The notes beneath the pieces are model-generated. The model was not told the origin of the DNA. It made no database searches and was given only the letters and a program-made list of their open reading frames with translations. The translations under genes and the position numbers were made by a program. DNA of 40,541 bases from Frankia sp. QA3 (GTDB lineage: Bacteria > Actinomycetota > Actinomycetes > Frankiales > Frankiaceae): positions 3,207,098 through 3,247,638 of the forward strand of contig NZ_CM001489.1 of the NCBI RefSeq assembly GCF_000262465.1. The letters are read 5' to 3'. Of this stretch, positions 8,146-15,562 are shown piece by piece (within the stretch, counting starts at the first letter, position 1; the number at the start of each line of letters is the position of its first letter).

Positions 8146-9648
8146 ATGCCGGTGAGGCCGTTGCGCGCCATCGATCCGCATGCGGTGGGGCCGTACCGGC
8201 TGACCGCGCGCCTGGGCAGCGGCGGCATGGGGGTGGTCTATCTCGGCGAGGACGCCGCCGGTCGGCGGTTCGCGGTGAAGGTGCTGCGCGACGAGCATGC
8301 CGGGGACCAGACGTTCCTGCGCAGGTTCGCCCGGGAGGTCCGGGCGGCCGCGGCGGTCGACAGCCCCCGGGTCGCGCGGCTGGTGGACGCCGACCCGGAG
8401 GCGGAGATGCCGTGGCTTGCCACCGAGTACATCGAGGGCCCGACCCTGACGGCCGAGGTGGCGCGCAACGGCCCGCTGTCCGCCGCGGCGCTGCAGACCC
8501 TGGCGGTGGAGCTGGCGATCGCCCTGGACGCGATCCACGGCGCCGGAGTGGTGCATCGCGACCTCAAGCCCGGCAACGTGATGCTGGCCGAGGACGGGGC
8601 GAAGGTGATCGACTTCGGGATCGCCGCGGGGGTGCCCGGGACCGTCACGGTCACCGGCGTGGTGCTCGGCAGCGTCGGCTACATGGCGCCCGAACTGCTC
8701 ACCACGACCGGCTCGCCCGGGCCGGCCTCCGACGTCTTCTCCTGGGCCCTGACCCTGTCGTTCGCGGCCAGCGGTCGCCCGCCGTTCGGGGAGGGTCCCC
8801 TCGAGGCCCTGCTCCTGCGGACCCTGCACGAGGACGCCGCGGTCGACGGGTTACCCGCCCGGCTCGGGAAGATCGTCGCCAAGGCCCTCGACAAGAGGCC
8901 CGACCGCCGGCCCACCGCCCGCCAGCTCCTCGACCGGCTCCCCGCCGCCCCGCTCCCGCGGGCCGCGGCCCTCGGCCCGACAACGGCGGTGGTGGTCGGC
9001 GCCGGGTCACCACCGGGCCGCGACCGCCGGCCGGCCCTCGTCGCCCCCGTCCTCTCCCGGCTTCCCGCGCTGCGCCCGGTGCACCGCCGCGGGGTCGCCG
9101 CGACGGCGACGGTCCTCGCCGCGGCGAGCGCGATCACCGCCGTCCTCGTGGCCGCGCCGGGGGAGACATCCCGGTCCACCGCCAGCACGCCGGCCTCCCC
9201 CACCGGCTCCTCTACGCGCCCCGCGGCGACCACGACCCCTCCCGCCGCCACCCCCGCCGCGCCGAGCCCGGTATCGGTCTCCCTGGTCGGCGCGACCGCC
9301 ACGCAGCCCATCCCCATCGGGCCGCAGCCCACCGCGGCCGCCGTCGCCCGCGTCGCCCCCGCACCGAAACCACGGCCCACCGGCACGCGCCCGAGCACCG
9401 CCCCGCCTCGGGGCTCGTCCGGCCCGGTCGGCACGTCGAGTGCCTGCTCCGCGGCCGGCGCACCCAGGATGGGGCTGCGAGTCGTACCGTTGGTCCGCGC
9501 CGACGGTCGATGCGCCGCGATCGTCTTCGGACAGCCTGAGCGCGCCGGCGAGAAGGGGTCGGGCGACAAGCCCGGGAAGAAGCCCCGCTCGCAGCGGTCC
9601 AAGCCCGGCGGTCACTTCGCCGGCAACGGCCGCGGCTCCAACGGCTGA
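8146..9648 (+). CDS. Membrane-anchored serine/threonine protein kinase
   Basis: 500 aa from the ATG at 8146, chosen because GGAGG (8135-8139) lies 6 nt upstream; an in-frame ATG at 8116 is the alternative. The kinase domain spans about residues 15-265: GSGGMG loop (24-29), AVKV lysine K45, HRDLKPGN with catalytic D139, DFG (156-158), APE (181-183). It is followed by a proline/basic linker, one membrane helix (about 316-337) and an extracytoplasmic Ser/Thr/Pro/Ala-rich region. That outer region ends in a folded-looking part with CSAAGAPRMGLRVVPLVRAD and a second Cys (GRCAAIVFG), possibly a disulphide, then a basic tail. There are no PASTA repeats, so the signal is unlikely to be peptidoglycan. 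It converges on the response regulator gene with a 19-bp gap. Confidence 0.94.
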   Translation: MPVRPLRAIDPHAVGPYRLTARLGSGGMGVVYLGEDAAGRRFAVKVLRDEHAGDQTFLRRFAREVRAAAAVDSPRVARLVDADPEAEMPWLATEYIEGPTLTAEVARNGPLSAAALQTLAVELAIALDAIHGAGVVHRDLKPGNVMLAEDGAKVIDFGIAAGVPGTVTVTGVVLGSVGYMAPELLTTTGSPGPASDVFSWALTLSFAASGRPPFGEGPLEALLLRTLHEDAAVDGLPARLGKIVAKALDKRPDRRPTARQLLDRLPAAPLPRAAALGPTTAVVVGAGSPPGRDRRPALVAPVLSRLPALRPVHRRGVAATATVLAAASAITAVLVAAPGETSRSTASTPASPTGSSTRPAATTTPPAATPAAPSPVSVSLVGATATQPIPIGPQPTAAAVARVAPAPKPRPTGTRPSTAPPRGSSGPVGTSSACSAAGAPRMGLRVVPLVRADGRCAAIVFGQPERAGEKGSGDKPGKKPRSQRSKPGGHFAGNGRGSNG

Positions 9649-9667
9649 CCGCCGGACGGCGAGACGG

Positions 9668-10336
9668 TCACCGGTCCGGGTCGGCGGTGTCGACGAATCC
9701 GGTCCGGTAGGCCCACACCACCGCCTGGGTGCGGTCCCGGACCCCGAGTTTGCTCAGCACCCGCTTGAGGTGGGACCGCACCGTCTCGGCGGACACGGTC
9801 AGCTCGGCCGCGATCTCGGCGTTCGACCGACCCGCGGCCAGCGCCCGCAGCACCTGCGTCTCCCGCTCGGTGAGCTGCTCGGCGTGGGCGAGCAGGTCCC
9901 GGTCCGGGGCGCGGCGGCGGGCCAGGACGGCCAGCAGGCGGCGGGTCACCGCGGGGGCCACCAGGACGTCGCCGCCGGCCACGGTCCGGATGCCCTCGAT
10001 CAACTGCTCCGGCGTGGCCCGTTTGAGCAGGAAGCCGTCGACCCCGGCCGCCAGCGCGTCCTCCACCACCTGATCGAGGTCGAACGTGGTCAGGACGAGC
10101 ACCCGCGGTCGGGGCGGCGCCCAGCCGGCGATCTGGCGGGTGGCCCAGACCCCGTCCTGGCGCGGCATCCGCACGTCCATCAGGACGACGTCCGGCCGGT
10201 GCCGGCGGGCCGCCCGCACCGCCTCGTCGCCGGTGGCCGCCTCACCGGCGACGGTGATGCCCGGCTCGGCGTCCAGCAGAGCGCGTAGCCCGCTGCGTAC
10301 GGGGCCGTCGTCGTCCGCCAGCAGCACAGTGGTCAT
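9668..10336 (-). CDS. NarL/LuxR-type response regulator
   Basis: 222 aa. The receiver domain has the acidic pocket DDD (8-10), phosphoacceptor D54 (VLMDVRMP), T83/T84 and K105 (FLLKRATP). The C-terminal LuxR helix-turn-helix covers about 155-198 (LTERETQVLRALAAGRSNAE onward, with TVSAETVRSHLKRVLSKLGV). It is a DNA-binding transcription factor activated by phosphorylation from a HisKA_3 kinase. Its start overlaps the stop of the kinase gene upstream by 4 nt (ATGA), so the two were translationally coupled. The divergent DUF2306 gene is a plausible target. Confidence 0.95.
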   Translation of the reverse strand: MTTVLLADDDGPVRSGLRALLDAEPGITVAGEAATGDEAVRAARRHRPDVVLMDVRMPRQDGVWATRQIAGWAPPRPRVLVLTTFDLDQVVEDALAAGVDGFLLKRATPEQLIEGIRTVAGGDVLVAPAVTRRLLAVLARRRAPDRDLLAHAEQLTERETQVLRALAAGRSNAEIAAELTVSAETVRSHLKRVLSKLGVRDRTQAVVWAYRTGFVDTADPDR

Positions 10337-11288
10337 GAAACGGTGTCCGGTCGAGCCGGCAACGTGGCCAGGACCCGGAAACCGCCGTCCACCGGGCCGG
10401 CGTCGAGGGAGCCGCCCTCCAGGCGGGCCCGTTCGCGCATGCCGACCAGGCCCCGCCCCGCCACCGGCGCGGCGAACCCGACGCCCTCGTTGAACACCTC
10501 GATCCGGGCCAGGTCCCCGGCGGGGGTGACCCGGACCCGGATCCGACCCGAGCAGGTATGCCGCACGGCGTTCGTCAGCGCCTCCTGCACGATCCGGTAC
10601 GACGTCCGGCTGCCGGTGGGCGACAGGGCGACGGGCTCGACGGCCAGGTCCACCTCCCGGCCGGTCGCCCGGATCCGCTCGGCGAGCGCCGCCAGGTCAC
10701 CCAGGTCGGGAGAACCCCCCGCGTCGGTCTCCCACGGGTGCAGTATCCGCAGCAGCCGATCCAGCTCTCCGAGGGCGTCGCGCCCGGCGGTCTCGATGTC
10801 CGCCAGCGCCTGCCGGGCGAAACCGGGGTTGTCCTCGAACACCCGCCGCGCGACCCCGGCCTGCAACACCATGACGTTGACGGTGTGCCCGAGCGCGTCG
10901 TGCACCTCCCCCGCCAGCCGGCCGCGTTCGGTCAGGAGCACCCGCTCCGCGGCCAGCGCCTGCTCCCGGGCCTCCCCCAGGGTCCTGGCCTGCCGGGCGG
11001 CGGCGAACGCCGCCGGCTGCGGGCGGCGTCCCCGCCGATCGTCGCGATCAGAAAGCACATGACCACCCCGGCCAGGTCCGTCGTCACCGTCTGGCCGTGA
11101 TCCAGCAGGACGTAGCCCGCGACGGCGGCGACGCACATCGCCGCGCCGGCCAGGCCCACGGCCAGCCAGACATCGGCCGGGTGCGGGCGTGCCCACCGGG
11201 CGGCGCGGGCCCGCCACTCTCCGGGTGCGCGGGGCCGGCTGCTCGCCCGCGGTGACGGGGCGTCGGAGGTCGTCGCGATCGAGGACAC
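10333..11288 (-). pseudogene. HisKA_3 sensor histidine kinase, broken by a frameshift
   Basis: Two frames together make one kinase. The first (GTG 11288 to about 11030) gives a basic N-terminus and two membrane helices (DVWLAVGLAGAAMCVAAVAG and TDLAGVVMCFLIATIGGDAA). The second (about 11030 to 10333) gives a coiled-coil (AAFAAARQARTLGEAREQAL), the dimerisation/phosphoacceptor box with EVHDALGHTVNVM, and the HATPase domain (NAVRH N-box, GLVGMRERARLEGG). The switch lies in the GC tract complementary to about 11015-11035, where one nucleotide gained or lost restores the fusion. The second frame alone runs upstream to 11547, but that extension is a shadow. It is either a genuine loss of the sensor or a sequencing error. 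The family phosphorylates the NarL regulator encoded immediately downstream. Confidence 0.82.
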
Positions 11289-11589
11289 GACCCATGGTGA
11301 CCGGTGCCGGGCCGCGGGCGCGGGCGCGACCCCCTGGTCGGGCAGCGCGTCTCACCCGTCCGGGGGAGACGGCACCGCCCCGGGCCGACCACCCTTCCAC
11401 CCGCCAGGGTGTCGACGCGGTTCGGCCCGATCTCCCACCCTGAACCGGGTCGTCCGGCCAGCCCCCGACGCACCTCGCACGGCCCCGCCCGGTCCCGCCC
11501 GGTTCCCGAGCACCGGCCGGGCCTGCTGGCCCGACCGGCCGCCGCACCGACCGGACCCGCCCTGTCCCGCCCCTCTCCCAGAGGACTCG
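11289..11589. other. Divergent intergenic region between sensor kinase and DUF2306 gene
   Basis: 301 bp with no gene that I can support. It must contain the promoters for the two-component operon (leftward) and for the DUF2306 protein (rightward). I see no clear hexamers or a dyad that I would name. Confidence 0.4.
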
Positions 11590-12288
11590 ATGACCACGAT
11601 CGACCGGCCCGCTGGCCGCCCCCGTGCCCGAACCACCGTCGCCGCCTGGTGGTACGGCCTGAGTGCCCTGGCCATCGCGGTGTTCGCCCTGGTGCCGTAC
11701 CTGACGTCATCGCTGCGGGAGCAGGCCGACCAGGGCAACGAGGTGGCCGTCAACTATGTAGACCGGTCGACCCCGCTGCAGGTCTTCCTGTACCTGCACA
11801 TCGTGTTCGGCGCCGTCGCCCTGACGCTCTCGCCGCTGCAGCTCTCGACCCGGGTCCGGGCGCGCCTTCCCTGGCTGCACCGGGTCGCCGGCCGGACCAC
11901 CGTGGCGGCGATCTGCGTCGCGGGCACGGCGGGCGCTGTGCTGTGCACCGTCAACCTCGCCGGGCCGATCGGAACGGCCGGCTTCGGCCTGCTGGCCGTG
12001 CTCTGGGCGAGCTTCGCCGTCATCGCCGTGCGGACGATCCGACGCGGCGACGTCCACGCGCATCGCCGGTGGGCGATCCGCACCTTCGCGCTGACCTACG
12101 CCGCGGTGACGCTGCGGCTGTGGATGTTCGTCCTGAGCGCCGCGCAGATCGGCGCGGGCACCGATTCGGACGTCGCCTTCGACCGCGCCTACCACGTGGT
12201 CCCGTTCCTCTGCTGGGTCCCCAACCTGCTCGTCGCCCAGTGGCTCCTCACCCGCCCGACCCCCGCCCCCAGACCGCCTCTGACCTGA
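11590..12288 (+). CDS. DUF2306 membrane protein
   Basis: 232 aa with about six hydrophobic segments: WWYGLSALAIAVFALVPYLT, VFLYLHIVFGAVALTLSPLQ, VAAICVAGTAGAVLCTV, GTAGFGLLAVLWASFAVIAV, FALTYAAVTLRLWMFVLSAA and VVPFLCWVPNLLVAQWLL. The family's conserved features are present: a histidine in the second helix region (LHIVFG), LHRVAGR between helices, and RRGDVHAHRRWAIRTFALT. These DUF2306 proteins resemble cytochrome-b561-like membrane proteins, but no reaction is established. ATG at 11590 with AGAGGA upstream. It is divergent from the two-component operon, a common arrangement for a regulated target. Confidence 0.82.
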   Translation: MTTIDRPAGRPRARTTVAAWWYGLSALAIAVFALVPYLTSSLREQADQGNEVAVNYVDRSTPLQVFLYLHIVFGAVALTLSPLQLSTRVRARLPWLHRVAGRTTVAAICVAGTAGAVLCTVNLAGPIGTAGFGLLAVLWASFAVIAVRTIRRGDVHAHRRWAIRTFALTYAAVTLRLWMFVLSAAQIGAGTDSDVAFDRAYHVVPFLCWVPNLLVAQWLLTRPTPAPRPPLT

Positions 12289-12309
12289 CCGCTGCTCCGC
12301 CGAATCATT

Positions 12310-12331
12310 CCCCAGTTTGTACAATCTGGGG
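12310..12331 (+). promoter_or_regulatory. Near-perfect palindrome and -10 box abutting the antitoxin ATG
   Basis: CCCCAG-T-TTG-TA (12310-12320) is mirrored by CAA-T-CTGGGG (12321-12331), a 22-bp dyad with one mismatched pair, ending at the base before the ATG at 12332. Inside it TACAAT (12320-12325) is a good -10 hexamer, which would start transcription at or within a base of the ATG and give a leaderless mRNA. Phd/YefM antitoxins repress their own promoters through such palindromes, so this is the likely operator. No good -35 is seen. Confidence 0.7.
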
Positions 12332-12583
12332 ATGAGCGAGATGCCGATCAGCGAGGCGCGTGATCATCTCGGCGAGATCGTCTCCAAGGCCGAGCATGCC
12401 CAGGAGCGGGTCATCCTGACCCGTCACGGCCGCGCGGTCGCCGCGGTGATCTCCATCGAGGATCTTCGCGAGCTGGAGGCCGCCGAGGACGCGGCCGATC
12501 TCGCCGCCACGCGGGAGGCACTGGCCGCCGACGAGCCACGGATACCCCACGCCGAGGTGCTGGCTGAGTTCGGGCTGAGCTGA
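12332..12583 (+). CDS. Phd/YefM-type antitoxin
   Basis: 83 aa: MSEMPISEARDHLGEIVSKA followed by the RVILTRHGRAVAAVISIEDL strand region, which is the Phd/YefM DNA-binding fold, then an acidic helical C-terminus (ELEAAEDAADLAATREALAA) that wraps the toxin in this family. No Shine-Dalgarno is present because the palindromic operator directly abuts the ATG; translation is probably leaderless. The stop lies 6 nt before the toxin start. The C-terminal half is nearly identical to the relic at 7714-7860. As an antitoxin it should bind the toxin and autorepress. Confidence 0.92.
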   Translation: MSEMPISEARDHLGEIVSKAEHAQERVILTRHGRAVAAVISIEDLRELEAAEDAADLAATREALAADEPRIPHAEVLAEFGLS

Positions 12584-12589
12584 GCTGAC

Positions 12590-12928
12590 GTGGCGGCAGA
12601 CGCCATCGAGTGGACGACCGCGGCGCTACGCGAGCTACGCAAGCTGGATGCCACCGCCACGCGCCGTGTCCTGCTCGCGGTGACCCGGCTCGCCGCCGAT
12701 CCGCGCCCGCCCGGCGCGCGTGCCCTCGCCGGTCAGCCGGCCGGCGTCCTGAGGATCAGAGTCGGTGACCATCGAGTGATCCACCACGCCGACGACGGCC
12801 GAATCCTCATCACGATCGTCCGCGTCGCCCATCGACGCAGGCGTACCGAGACCTCCGAGAGGGGGCCCCGCCATGAAGTACCAGATGCTGATCGAGCTGC
12901 AGGTATTCGGCCCGCTGGACGACCTTGA
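12590..12928 (+). CDS. RelE/ParE-family toxin with frameshifted C-terminus
   Basis: 112 aa from a GTG at 12590. Residues 1-84 are a normal RelE fold: AIEWTTAALRELRKLD, a helix pair, then VLRIRVGDHRVIHHADDGRI and LITIVRVAHRRR. In RelE relatives the chain ends a few residues later with RxVYR. Here the next codons read RTETSERGPRHEV, and the frame runs on 56 nt into the next gene. Adding one nucleotide after 12841 gives YRDLREGAPP-stop with the stop overlapping the downstream ATG (ATGA), the expected ancestral end. The decayed copy at 7.8 kb still reads RRRVYREL-stop. The loss removes the C-terminal Tyr that contributes to mRNA cleavage in RelE, so the toxin may be inactive or weakened. A sequencing error is possible. 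Confidence 0.8.
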   Translation: MAADAIEWTTAALRELRKLDATATRRVLLAVTRLAADPRPPGARALAGQPAGVLRIRVGDHRVIHHADDGRILITIVRVAHRRRRTETSERGPRHEVPDADRAAGIRPAGRP

Positions 12929-13181
12929 CGAGGTTTCCGACCGACTCGCCGACGCGCCGTACGAACTTCATGATGTCATCGACTTCGATCTGAGCACCAA
13001 CCTCAAGACGGGTCGTCTCGACGTCACAATGATCGTGGATGTCACGACTCTCGAACAGGCCCTACGCAAGACGCGCGCGGCGACGCGCGCGGCCGTCCAC
13101 GCGACAGGCGGCGCGGCCCCGGACTGGGACCAGACGTTCCGCGAGGTTGGAACGCACGCCCACGAGCTCACCGACGCGTAG
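12873..13181 (+). CDS. Hypothetical protein downstream of the toxin gene
   Basis: 102 aa, ATG at 12873 with GAGAGGGGG about 10 nt upstream. It reads MKYQMLIELQVFGPLDDLDE, VSDRLADAPYELHDVIDFDL, STNLKTGRLDVTMIVDVTTL, then a helix and an acidic end. Alternating strands and helices suggest a small alpha/beta (ferredoxin-like) fold. It is acidic and soluble, with no membrane segment. It overlaps the present toxin frame by 56 nt and would overlap the ancestral toxin stop by 4 nt, so it belonged to the same operon and may be a third component. I do not recognise a family. Confidence 0.7.
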   Translation: MKYQMLIELQVFGPLDDLDEVSDRLADAPYELHDVIDFDLSTNLKTGRLDVTMIVDVTTLEQALRKTRAATRAAVHATGGAAPDWDQTFREVGTHAHELTDA

Positions 13182-13360
13182 CAGGCCGAGGAGCGTCGGC
13201 CGCCTGGGGTGACGCCCCTCGCCGGCCAGCCGGCCAGCCGACCGGGCCGAAATCCCGCAGATCAGGATCGGTCGGCACATTGTCGGAGACGACAATAGCG
13301 GGGTCTGGTCACGGACCGTTCACTCCCAGACGTGTGGCAACACTGCTACTTTGGGTGGCG

Positions 13361-14158
13361 ATGCCTATCGAGCGGCCGGCGACGAGTCCCGAGCGGTCGC
13401 CGATACCGGACCAGTCCGGAGAGCCGCGCGTCGACCGTCCCTCGGGGCCTACGGAGCGGTCGAGAATCGAGTCGAAGCTGGATGCGCTGGAACGTCGCGC
13501 ACTGTCGGATGATCGGCCACAGCCGGCCGATCGCCGGACGGCGGTCGAGCCCGAGACCCGCCTTTCACCGCTGGAACGCAGGCTGGCGCAGCTTGACGGC
13601 GCCACCCTCGATGATCCGGCCGGGGACGTGGGCCGGGACGCGGCAGCTAGGAAGCGGGACGGACCGGACGGACCGGAAAGGCTCGGCTGGAAGCTGACGC
13701 GGATCTGGCGGGACAGCCTGCCGACCGCCGACGGACGGGCCTTCTACGAGAAGTCCGACGTGGAGATGCGCACAACCGCCGCGGAAGCTGGACCGGCCCC
13801 GGGTCAGTACACCGCCGACCTGCACGGCAACCCCTCGGAATTCCGGGTCGGCCGGACACGACTCGACGCCCGGCAGCTCAGCGCGCTCATCCGCGCGGAC
13901 GAGAACTGGCGCGGTCGACCGGTGCGGCTGGTGTCCTGCGAGACCGGACAGGGCGACGACCCCATCGCCCAGAAGGTCGCCGACGAACTCGGCGTCACCG
14001 TGACCGCACCGACCGAACTCGCCTTCAACGACGGCCGCGGTAACGTCGTGACGGCCTCGATGAAAGAAAACGAGTACGGCCGTCTGGTGCCGACTGTTCC
14101 CCATGACGGCACCTGGGTCGATTTCAAACCGAGAAATGAAGGTGGCAAGAATGCCTGA
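13361..14158 (+). CDS. Protein with caspase/CHAT-like His-Cys signature
   Basis: 265 aa from the ATG at 13361 (MPIERPATSPERSPIPDQSG); longer in-frame starts exist, but the upstream frame looks untranslated. Residues 1-105 are hydrophilic and charged (disordered, with helix-forming SKLDALERRALSD and PLERRLAQLD). Residues 108-257 form a compact domain: YTADLHGNPSEF (H155-G156), then LDARQLSALIRADENWRGRP, the strand-turn VRLVSCETGQGDD (C193), and IAQKVADELGVTVTAP. A His-Gly after a strand and an SCETG after a later strand is the layout of clan CD (caspase/CHAT) active sites. I also associate this domain with C-terminal parts of large actinobacterial secreted toxin-like proteins. Protease activity is inference. 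Its stop overlaps the next gene by 8 nt. No secretion signal is seen. Confidence 0.72.
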   Translation: MPIERPATSPERSPIPDQSGEPRVDRPSGPTERSRIESKLDALERRALSDDRPQPADRRTAVEPETRLSPLERRLAQLDGATLDDPAGDVGRDAAARKRDGPDGPERLGWKLTRIWRDSLPTADGRAFYEKSDVEMRTTAAEAGPAPGQYTADLHGNPSEFRVGRTRLDARQLSALIRADENWRGRPVRLVSCETGQGDDPIAQKVADELGVTVTAPTELAFNDGRGNVVTASMKENEYGRLVPTVPHDGTWVDFKPRNEGGKNA

Positions 14159-14537
14159 GGTGGTCGGAGACGTCAAGATAGCCAAGTTGTTCGACGGCAT
14201 GAGGGACGGGACTCCCTTCGTCGTCGACCGCCCCGCGCTTCCCGCCGGCCGCGAACGATCAGATTTCCTCGCCTACCTTCGGCAGGGAAAGGTGATTCTC
14301 CGCGCCGCCGGCCTTTCGGTCGACCGGCTGGACGAGTCGCGGGGACAGCAGGTCCCCATCGCCTACCTGACGGACGGCGAATGGGTATGGAGTGCATCCG
14401 TCGCCTACTACCTGGTTGAACATGATCTGCCGCCCGAGGCGGCGTTCCTGGCTCATGTCCGCGATCGGAACTTCGCTTACGTGGCGCCGACGCCGGAGCA
14501 GATCGAGGCCGCGGCGGCCGCGATTCAGGCCCAGTAG
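14151..14537 (+). CDS. Small partner protein of the caspase-like gene (possible immunity protein)
   Basis: 128 aa, ATG at 14151, 8 nt inside the end of the preceding gene, with AAGGTGG upstream; the overlap implies coupled translation and a fixed stoichiometry. The sequence MPEVVGDVKIAKLFDGMRDG, ALPAGRERSDFLAYLRQGKV, DGEWVWSASVAYYLVEHDLP and a terminal Ala-rich helix give a soluble alpha/beta protein with no membrane segment. A short gene overlapping a toxin-like gene is typical of immunity proteins in polymorphic toxin loci. That role is inferred from arrangement only. I do not recognise a named family. Confidence 0.72.
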   Translation: MPEVVGDVKIAKLFDGMRDGTPFVVDRPALPAGRERSDFLAYLRQGKVILRAAGLSVDRLDESRGQQVPIAYLTDGEWVWSASVAYYLVEHDLPPEAAFLAHVRDRNFAYVAPTPEQIEAAAAAIQAQ

Positions 14538-14619
14538 CGCTGTGGCAACGGCCTGGGTTCAAGTCCGATGCGTGTCCGGCCCCCAGTCAGGTGGGCGCTT
14601 CCCAGGAGGTTCAAGACCA

Positions 14620-15536
14620 GTGTCTGGCGAGACTTCTGCCCGCCTCGATGGGATGGGTTCGGGGACGCGGCGGCGGACGGTGCTGGTTGGGGCGGCACCG
14701 GCGGCACGGCCTCGGCGGCGGTGGCGAGCACGGCGCCGCAGGTGCGCCAGCGGCTGGTCGAGCTGGAGCGCGGCTATCCGGGGCGGATCGGGCTCGCCGC
14801 GTTCGCCCCGCGGACGGGGGCGCGGGTCGACTACCGGGCCACGGAGCGGTTCGCGCTCGCGTCCACGTTCAAGGTCCTCACCGCGGCGGCGGTCCTGCGC
14901 CGGGCGCGCCAGCAGGAGCCGGGCCTGCTCGACCGGCTGATCCGCTGGGAGGCCGGCGACGTGGTGGAGAACTCCCCGGTGACCGGGCAGCACACCGCCA
15001 CCGGGCTCACCGTCGCCCAGCTCTGCGAGGCGGCCCTCACCCACAGCGACAACACCGCCGGGAACCTGCTGCTGCGGCAGCTCGGCGGACCGGCGGCGAT
15101 CACGGCCTTCGCCCGCGCGCTCGGCGACCCGGCGACGCGGCTCGACCGCTGGGAACCCGAGCTCAACACCAACATCCCGGGCGATCCGCGGGACACCACG
15201 ACGCCGGCCGCGATGGCCTCGACTCTGCGCGCGCTCACCTTTGGTCCGGCACTCGCCGGTCAGGACCGCGACCAGCTCGTCGCCTGGCTGGTCGCGAACA
15301 CCACCGGCGGCGCCTGCATCCGGGCCGGCCTGCCCGCCGGCTGGCGGGTCGGTGACAAGAGCGGCGCCGGCGTACGCGGAATGATCAACGATGTCGCCGT
15401 GGCCTGGCCGCCGGGCGCCGGGCCGGTGGTCATCGCGATCTACACCACTCGCACCGACGACCACGCCGAGGGCGACAACCGGATCGTCGCCGACGTCGCC
15501 CGGCTCGTCGCCGCGACCCTCGGCCCGAACGCCTGA
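14620..15536 (+). CDS. Class A beta-lactamase-like serine hydrolase, signal peptide out of frame
   Basis: The catalytic domain contains all class A marks in order: STFK (Ser-x-x-Lys) after RFALA, SDN (THSDNTAGN), EPELN (Glu-x-x-Leu-Asn of the omega loop) and KSG (VGDKSGAG) near the end. It should acylate and hydrolyse beta-lactams or a related amide. The natural start is probably the GTG at 14620, with AGGAGG 10 nt upstream, giving a Tat-type leader GTRRRTVLVGA (twin arginines). That leader is in a different frame from the domain; one extra nucleotide in the G-rich tract near 14695 would join them as LVGAGTGGTASAAVAS, a credible cleavage region. As it stands the domain frame runs from about 14568 without a leader. 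This is a real export defect or a sequencing error. Confidence 0.87.
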
Positions 15537-15562
15537 ACCGCCGCCTGAACCGCCGCGCGGGC

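Noticed and set aside
14534..14575. GGTTCAAGTCC resembling a tRNA T-arm
   Set aside because: The flanking bases do not form the T-stem, and no acceptor, D or anticodon arm can be found upstream within tRNA distance.
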